From: Flavobacteriaceae bacterium
GTDB taxonomy: Bacteria; Bacteroidota; Bacteroidia; Flavobacteriales; Flavobacteriaceae
Direction: 5' to 3'
Length of the DNA stretch: 38,458 nucleotides
Assembly (NCBI GenBank): GCA_013001965.1
Contig: JABDLA010000091.1
Span: 1 to 38,458 of the forward strand
Below the pieces are notes generated by a model, which saw nothing but the letters and a program-made list of their open reading frames with translations, ran no database searches and was not told where the DNA came from. Of the stretch, positions 33,469 through 38,458 are shown one piece after another; the first letter of the stretch is position 1; every line of letters begins with the position of its first letter. The position numbers and the translations under genes are program-made.

Positions 33469-34504
33469 TATACCAATTATATAGAGTTCTTATTCCTTGG
33501 TCCAACTCAACCTTGTGCTTCCATCCCAATCCATTCAACTTAGTGACATCCGTAAGTTTTCTCAAAGTCCCATCCGGCTTTTCAGAATTAAATTCCAATT
33601 GTCCATTATATCCTATTAAGGATTTTATTTTTTCGGCCAGTTCTCGTATGGAAATATCTTGTCCTGTGCCAATATTAATATGTGTATTCCGAATTTCTGT
33701 CTGATTCTTTGAATAGGTGTCTGTAAAATCTCTTTGCTCCATAATGAACACACAAGCATCTGCCATATCTTTTGACCATAGAAACTCCCGTCTTGGATTT
33801 CCCGTGCCCCAGATCTCAACACTATTTGCACCTACTCCAAAAGATTTCAGGTAGGAATTAGCTTCTTCAATAGTCGCTGATTTAGTATCTTCTAAAATTT
33901 CCTTTTCATTGCCGTCTTCAAGCAGCTTCGCCAGATGAATTTTTCTGATCAATGCAGGGAGAACATGCGATTTCTCCAGGTCGAAATTATCATTTGGCCC
34001 ATACAGGTTCGTAGGCATGACCGAAATAAAATTGGTTCCGTACTGCAAATTATAGCTTTCGCACATTTTGATCCCTGCAATTTTTGCAATCGCATAAGGT
34101 TCATTGGTATACTCTAGCGTATCGGTAAGCAAATAGTCCTCCTTCATAGGTTGCGGTGAATTCTTTGGATAGATACAAGTACTTCCAAGAAATAACAACT
34201 TTTTCACCCCATTGACATAACTTTGATGAATGACATTGTTCTGAATCATGAGGTTTTCATAGATGAAATCGGCGCGATACACATTATTGGCTATTATGCC
34301 TCCTACTTTTGCAGCAGCTAAAAACACATAGTCCGGTTTAGCAGATTGAAAAAAATTGGTCACTGCTAACTGATCTGAAAGATCCAGTTCCTGATGTGTT
34401 CTTGTTATCAGGTTCCGATATCCTTTTGACTGTAGATTTTCAAGAATGGCGCTTCCAACAAGACCGCGATGCCCTGCTACATATATTTTTGAATCTTTTT
34501 GCAT
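33455..34504 (-). CDS. fcl: GDP-L-fucose synthase
   Basis: Epimerase-reductase that makes GDP-L-fucose from GDP-4-keto-6-deoxymannose using NADPH. The 349-residue protein has GHRGLVGSAI (11-20), AAAKVGGI (63-70), STCIYPK (108-114), the catalytic YAIAK (Tyr137, Lys141) and MPTNLYGPNDNFD. It is about 30 residues longer than the E. coli enzyme because of a charged insert near 194-228 (LLEDGNEKEILED...), which I believe also occurs in other Bacteroidota. It starts 5 bases after gmd and ends 14 bases inside cysQ. Confidence 0.96.
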   Translation of the reverse strand: MQKDSKIYVAGHRGLVGSAILENLQSKGYRNLITRTHQELDLSDQLAVTNFFQSAKPDYVFLAAAKVGGIIANNVYRADFIYENLMIQNNVIHQSYVNGVKKLLFLGSTCIYPKNSPQPMKEDYLLTDTLEYTNEPYAIAKIAGIKMCESYNLQYGTNFISVMPTNLYGPNDNFDLEKSHVLPALIRKIHLAKLLEDGNEKEILEDTKSATIEEANSYLKSFGVGANSVEIWGTGNPRREFLWSKDMADACVFIMEQRDFTDTYSKNQTEIRNTHINIGTGQDISIRELAEKIKSLIGYNGQLEFNSEKPDGTLRKLTDVTKLNGLGWKHKVELDQGIRTLYNWYIENN

Positions 34505-34509
34505 GCCTG

Positions 34510-35628
34510 CTATTCGAAATAATTTTTAATTCTATAGCCTCCTTGCTGAAGAAAATCTTGCTTTTTCATCAATTTAAGATCGCTCGACATCATATCTTCA
34601 ACGAGAGCTTCAAGATCGTATTCCGGTACCCAGCCCAATTTTTCTCTGGCCTTGGTCGCATCGCCAACAAGCAGTTCAACTTCAGTTGGGCGATAGTATT
34701 TTTCATCTACCGCGACCACTTCCTTGCCAATTTCAAGTTGATAATCAGGGTTTGAACAGGATTTGATATAGCCTTTTTCATTTGCTCCCTCTCCCTTGAA
34801 TTCCAATTCAACACCAATATGATCAAATGACATTCTTACGAAATCACGGACTGATTTCGATTTCCCTGTCGCAATGACCCAATCTTCGGCTTCATCTGCC
34901 TGGAGGATCATCCACATCATTCTTATATAATCCTTTGCATGGCCCCAGTCCCGTTGTGCGTTTAGATTCCCCAGATACATTTTGTCCTGTAAGCCAATCG
35001 CTATCCTCGAGGTGGCGCGCGTAATCTTTCTGGTTACGAAAGTCTCTCCTCTTATGGGAGATTCATGATTGAAAAGTATGCCGTTGCAGGCGAAGATTCC
35101 ATAGGCTTCTCTGTAATTCACCGTAATCCAATAGGCATACATTTTGGCAACTGCGTAGGGGCTTCTTGGGTAAAAGGGTGTTGATTCGGTTTGTGGTATT
35201 TCCTGAACTTTACCATATAATTCTGAAGTCGACGCCTGATATATTCGCGTTTTCTTTTCTAGTCCTAGAATTCTGACGGCTTCAAGTATACGAAGCGTTC
35301 CGAGGCCATCAGCATTCGCTGTATATTCTGGTGTTTCAAACGACACATGAACATGGCTCATCGCAGCCAGGTTATAGATCTCCTGGGGTTGGACTTCCTG
35401 GATGATCCGAATGAGGTTGGTACTATCGGTCAGATCACCATAATGGAGAAAGAAGTTTCGATTCTCAACATGAGGGTCCTGGTATAAATGATCAATGCGA
35501 TCGGTATTGAAAAGGGAGGACCTTCTTTTAACACCGTGAACTTCATATCCCTTTTTTAAAAGGAATTCGCTTAAATATGCGCCATCCTGTCCTGTGACTC
35601 CGGTAATTAAGGCTACCTTTTTTTTCAT
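34510..35628 (-). CDS. gmd: GDP-mannose 4,6-dehydratase
   Basis: First step from GDP-mannose to GDP-L-fucose. The 372-residue protein has the NADP-binding [10 protein letters not shown] (10-19), the arginine-rich [33 protein letters not shown] with catalytic Thr/Glu, YAVAK, and [17 protein letters not shown], which are diagnostic of Gmd. Length is normal. It heads the gmd-fcl-cysQ group and has a full consensus promoter in the 108-base gap after rfbD. Confidence 0.97.
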   Translation of the reverse strand: MKKKVALITGVTGQDGAYLSEFLLKKGYEVHGVKRRSSLFNTDRIDHLYQDPHVENRNFFLHYGDLTDSTNLIRIIQEVQPQEIYNLAAMSHVHVSFETPEYTANADGLGTLRILEAVRILGLEKKTRIYQASTSELYGKVQEIPQTESTPFYPRSPYAVAKMYAYWITVNYREAYGIFACNGILFNHESPIRGETFVTRKITRATSRIAIGLQDKMYLGNLNAQRDWGHAKDYIRMMWMILQADEAEDWVIATGKSKSVRDFVRMSFDHIGVELEFKGEGANEKGYIKSCSNPDYQLEIGKEVVAVDEKYYRPTEVELLVGDATKAREKLGWVPEYDLEALVEDMMSSDLKLMKKQDFLQQGGYRIKNYFE

Positions 35629-35680
35629 GCTATTAAATTTAAGTAGGTCATTGTGAATTGTGGTATTAATTTTCAGTGTG

Positions 35681-35710
35681 CAAATGTAATGTTTTTGAAG
35701 GGGATTTCAA
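35681..35710 (-). promoter_or_regulatory. Consensus promoter for gmd-fcl-cysQ
   Basis: On the minus strand, TTG (complement of 35708-35710), a 19-base spacer and TACATTTG (complement of 35681-35688): both boxes and spacing match the Bacteroidota consensus. Transcription would start near 35674 with a leader of about 45 bases. It separates the fucose/PAP genes from the rhamnose genes. Confidence 0.72.
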
Positions 35711-35736
35711 TATGGGTTAATAATAAATAAACCGGA

Positions 35737-36603
35737 TCATTGCTTCGAAAGCATCTTTTTCATGAGTTTATCAAGGCTATTTTCCCAGCTATCTATACGA
35801 TCATATATCGATTCTATTTCTTTAGTACTGAGAACACTGTTGGCTGGCCGTTTTGCCCTTGAAGGAAAATTGGAAACACCTTTGATCCTTGAACCATCAT
35901 AAGACGGAAAATAGGAGGCAATACGTTTAGCAAATTCAAACCAATTGGTGCTGTTCGTTGTCCCAAAATGATAGATGCCAAAGTTCAAGTCACCACTTAT
36001 AATTATAAAAAAAATAAATCGGGCGAGTTCATAACAACTCGTCGGTGATCCCAATTGGGTGTCAACAATATTCAGGTCTTCATTCATTTCAAGCTTCCTA
36101 ATAATGGTTTTGAGAAAATTCTTTCCATGGTCTGAATATAGCCAGGATGCCCGAATAATATAATACTTCTCTAAGTGTTCTTTGATCTTGAGTTCTCCTT
36201 CGAGCTTTGATGCACCATAAACATTTATCGGATTAGGTTGGTCGTGTATGGTATAGGCTTCATTCTTAGTGCCATCAAACACATAATCTGTAGAGAGATG
36301 GATCAAAACGACTTTGTTTCTTTGACATGCCTCGGCCAAATATCCTACGGCTTCAGCATTAATTAAAAAGGCCGTTTCAGGATCATCTTCGGCACCATCG
36401 ACATTGGTGTAAGCGGCACAATTTATACAATAGTCAAAACTATGATCCTTGAAGTAATTGCCCAAGTTATTTTGATCGGTTATATCCAGTTCATCTTTCG
36501 AAACAAAAATAAAATGAATCGCTTTTTGATGGCTCTTGTAAAGCCCTTTAATGCATTGGGCCAGTTGGCCATCGGCTCCGGTAACAATTACTTTTAAACT
36601 CAT
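35737..36603 (-). CDS. rfbD: dTDP-4-dehydrorhamnose reductase
   Basis: Final step of dTDP-L-rhamnose synthesis, an NAD(P)H reduction. The 288-residue protein has GADGQLAQCI (9-18), NCAAYTNVDGAEDDP (59-73), LSTDYVFDGT near 103-112, the catalytic YGASK and the segment RASWLYSDHGKNF. Length and motifs are typical of RmlD. Its start overlaps the rfbC stop as ATGA. It is the last gene of rfbB-A-C-D. Confidence 0.96.
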   Translation of the reverse strand: MSLKVIVTGADGQLAQCIKGLYKSHQKAIHFIFVSKDELDITDQNNLGNYFKDHSFDYCINCAAYTNVDGAEDDPETAFLINAEAVGYLAEACQRNKVVLIHLSTDYVFDGTKNEAYTIHDQPNPINVYGASKLEGELKIKEHLEKYYIIRASWLYSDHGKNFLKTIIRKLEMNEDLNIVDTQLGSPTSCYELARFIFFIIISGDLNFGIYHFGTTNSTNWFEFAKRIASYFPSYDGSRIKGVSNFPSRAKRPANSVLSTKEIESIYDRIDSWENSLDKLMKKMLSKQ

Positions 36604-37145
36604 TTGAATGCATTTTCAAATGTAGGCAGCTGCTTGTCTTTTTCAGAAAGAATGATTTGGTTTTCAGGGTAATTCCAATCAATGTTCAGTGTGCTATCAT
36701 TGTAAATGATCCCCGACTCAGCTTCTTTATTATAGTAATTGTCGCATTTATAGCTGAATATTGTATTGTCTTCCATGACAAGGAAACCATGAGCAAAACC
36801 CCTTGGAATAAAAAGTTGTTTTTGAGACAGTTCATCCAGTTCAATTGAAAAACTTTGACCGAATGTTGGTGAATCCTTTCTGATATCGACGCATACATCC
36901 AGGACTTTTCCTTTAATGACGCGTACAAGTTTAGCTTGTGCAAATTCTCCTTTTTGATAATGCAATCCCCGAAGTACACCAGATGAGGACTTTGACTGAT
37001 TGTCTTGTATAAAAGAGGTTTCGAAGCCAAGGGATGTTGAAAAATCTCTGTGGTTATAACTTTCAAAAAAATAACCTCGGTCATCTCCAAAGATTTTTGG
37101 AGTGATCACAAAACAGCCTTTTAAATGGGTTTCTTCAATTAACAT
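36600..37145 (-). CDS. rfbC: dTDP-4-dehydrorhamnose 3,5-epimerase
   Basis: Third step of dTDP-rhamnose synthesis: double epimerisation of the 4-keto sugar. The 181-residue cupin-fold protein has DDRGYFFESY (21-30), SGVLRGLHYQ with catalytic His62, KVLDVCVDIRKDSPTFG near 79-95, and IPRGFAHGFLV. All match RmlC. It starts one base after the rfbA stop and overlaps rfbD by 4 bases, so it is tightly coupled in the operon. Confidence 0.96.
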   Translation of the reverse strand: MLIEETHLKGCFVITPKIFGDDRGYFFESYNHRDFSTSLGFETSFIQDNQSKSSSGVLRGLHYQKGEFAQAKLVRVIKGKVLDVCVDIRKDSPTFGQSFSIELDELSQKQLFIPRGFAHGFLVMEDNTIFSYKCDNYYNKEAESGIIYNDSTLNIDWNYPENQIILSEKDKQLPTFENAFK

Positions 37146-37146
37146 A

Positions 37147-38004
37147 TTATTTCAATTGTTGAAGATATTTTCCGTAACCGCTTTTCAGTAAGGGTTCTGC
37201 CAGAGCAAGAAGCTGGTCTTTATCGATATAGCCCATTTTATATGCCATTTCTTCAATACATCCAATTTTAAGGCCTTGACGTTCCTCAATGACCTGGACA
37301 AATTGAGAAGCCTGCATGAGAGAATTAAATGTTCCTGTATCCAGCCAGGCCGTTCCTTTATCTAGGATCTGAACTTTTAACTGCCCTTTGTTCAAATAGG
37401 CTTTATTGACATCGGTAATTTCAAGTTCTCCTCTAGCACTCGGCTTAATGTTTTTCGCGATTTCGACAACCTGATTGTCATAGAAATATATTCCCGGAAC
37501 CGCATAATTTGATTTCGGCTGTTTCGGTTTCTCTTCAATGGAAATCGCCTTATTTTGGACGTCAAATTCAACAACACCATAGCGTTGAGGATCCTGCACA
37601 TGATACGCAAAAATTACACCGCCCTGATCTGTTATACAGGACTGAAGTGTTTGCTCAAGTCCGGACCCATAAAATATGTTGTCACCAAGAATCAAGGCCA
37701 CTTTATCATCTCCAATGAAGGGCTCGCCAATAATAAAAGCCTCAGCCAGGCCATTGGGTTGCTCCTGTATTGCATATTTAAAGCTACATCCAAATTTTTT
37801 GCCGTCTCCCAGGAGCTCCTTGAATCTTGGGGTATCTTTTTCTGTGGAAATTATCAGGATTTCGTTGATCCCAGCCGACATTAAAGTCGTTAAGGGGTAG
37901 TAGATCATTGGTTTATCGTAAACAGGCAACAGTTGCTTACTCACCACTTCGGTAAGGGGATGCAATCGCGTGCCTGATCCTCCTGCAAGTATAATTCCTT
38001 TCAT
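37147..38004 (-). CDS. rfbA: Glucose-1-phosphate thymidylyltransferase
   Basis: First step of dTDP-rhamnose synthesis, making dTDP-glucose from glucose-1-phosphate and dTTP. The 285-residue protein has the nucleotidyltransferase loop [13 protein letters not shown] (6-18), [16 protein letters not shown] (22-37), the metal-binding [10 protein letters not shown] near 104-113 and [17 protein letters not shown] near 218-234. Length is normal for RmlA. One base separates it from the upstream rfbB stop codon, and one base from rfbC downstream. Confidence 0.97.
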   Translation of the reverse strand: MKGIILAGGSGTRLHPLTEVVSKQLLPVYDKPMIYYPLTTLMSAGINEILIISTEKDTPRFKELLGDGKKFGCSFKYAIQEQPNGLAEAFIIGEPFIGDDKVALILGDNIFYGSGLEQTLQSCITDQGGVIFAYHVQDPQRYGVVEFDVQNKAISIEEKPKQPKSNYAVPGIYFYDNQVVEIAKNIKPSARGELEITDVNKAYLNKGQLKVQILDKGTAWLDTGTFNSLMQASQFVQVIEERQGLKIGCIEEMAYKMGYIDKDQLLALAEPLLKSGYGKYLQQLK

Positions 38005-38005
38005 T

Positions 38006-38458
38006 TTAGCCCTTATATTTATTTATGTACCAGCTTATGGTCTTTCTAATTCCGGATTCGAAATTTTCATCGGCCTCCCACTTCAATTCCTCTGTTATTT
38101 TTGAAGCATCGATAGCATATCGATAATCATGCCCGGGACGATCGGTGACAAAGCTGATTTGATCTTTATATGAATTATCCTTTGGTTGTATGTCGTCTAA
38201 AATCTCACAAATGGTATTAGCAATATAAAGATTATTCCGTTCGTTATTACCGCCAATGTTATAGGTTTCACCCGGTCTTCCGTTTTCAAAAGCTAATTGA
38301 ATCCCTTTACAATGGTCCAACACATAGAGCCAATCCCGAACATTAAGCCCATCGCCATAGATTGGGATATTCTCCCCGTTTAGTGCCTTTTGAATGATGG
38401 TTGGAATTAGTTTTTCGTCATGCTGCTTCGGCCCATAATTATTGCTGCAATTCGTGGT
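38006..38458 (-). CDS. rfbB: dTDP-glucose 4,6-dehydratase, C-terminal part (5' end outside window)
   Basis: Second step of dTDP-rhamnose synthesis. The visible 150 residues continue in frame to the window edge: [20 protein letters not shown] at the edge, then [19 protein letters not shown] and [14 protein letters not shown], all diagnostic of RmlB, ending in [10 protein letters not shown]. The N-terminal NAD-binding half and the catalytic YxxxK are outside. It is the first rfb gene seen; its promoter is not in the window. Confidence 0.95.
   Translation of the reverse strand, partial: TTNCSNNYGPKQHDEKLIPTIIQKALNGENIPIYGDGLNVRDWLYVLDHCKGIQLAFENGRPGETYNIGGNNERNNLYIANTICEILDDIQPKDNSYKDQISFVTDRPGHDYRYAIDASKITEELKWEADENFESGIRKTISWYINKYKG

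Noticed and set aside
34396-34755. 119-codon open frame on the plus strand
   Set aside because: Antisense to the fcl/gmd junction with no start signal and no recognisable motif.
37555-37884. 109-codon open frame on the plus strand
   Set aside because: Antisense shadow of rfbA, whose motifs and length are complete.

Overview
This window looks like the chromosome of a member of the Flavobacteriaceae (Bacteroidota). The grounds are an AT-rich sequence, a PorW/SprE-type lipoprotein of the type IX secretion/gliding system, flavobacterial DUF-type small membrane proteins beside upp and purD, an ATP synthase a subunit with a long exported N-terminal extension, and several promoters of the Bacteroidota form TTG-N19..23-TAnnTTTG. 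A marine or surface lifestyle is plausible from the polysaccharide genes but is an inference. No rRNA, tRNA, CRISPR array, insertion sequence or phage gene was seen, and no gene-free gap exceeds 300 bases.

Layout. (1) Positions 1-5470, minus strand: porW/sprE, a bactofilin, atpZ, a small membrane protein, then atpB-atpE-atpF, with its own promoter before atpB and a strong hairpin between atpE and atpF. (2) 5588-7773, minus: a two-gene ABC exporter. (3) 7861-13775: a housekeeping stretch of tightly packed, often convergently overlapping genes: a PaaE-like flavin/2Fe-2S reductase, a family 9 glycosyltransferase, a DUF4254 protein, upp, two small flavobacterial membrane proteins and purD. (4) 13862-17435, plus: a three-gene translationally coupled island of a CapK/PaaK-like adenylating enzyme, UDP-GlcNAc 2-epimerase and a glycosyltransferase. 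(5) 17442-38458, minus: a large surface-polysaccharide locus. It holds an initiating sugar-phosphate transferase, ugd and uxs (UDP-glucuronate, UDP-xylose), a methyltransferase, an O-antigen-ligase-like protein, two family 4 glycosyltransferases, a polymerase, a sulfotransferase, a flippase, a lipoprotein, cysN-cysD-cysC, cysQ, fcl-gmd (GDP-fucose) and rfbD-rfbC-rfbA-rfbB (dTDP-rhamnose; rfbB runs off the window).

How the parts fit. The most interesting unit is the embedded sulfation module. CysDN makes adenylyl sulfate, CysC converts it to the sulfate donor PAPS, a PAPS sulfotransferase lies between the flippase and polymerase genes, and CysQ hydrolyses the by-product PAP. No sulfate-reduction genes are present here, so the set looks dedicated to making a sulfated polysaccharide, not to cysteine synthesis. 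Together with the predicted sugar donors (rhamnose, fucose, glucuronate, xylose, and ManNAc from the plus-strand island), this predicts a Wzx/Wzy-type sulfated acidic heteropolysaccharide. The chemical structure itself cannot be read from sequence.
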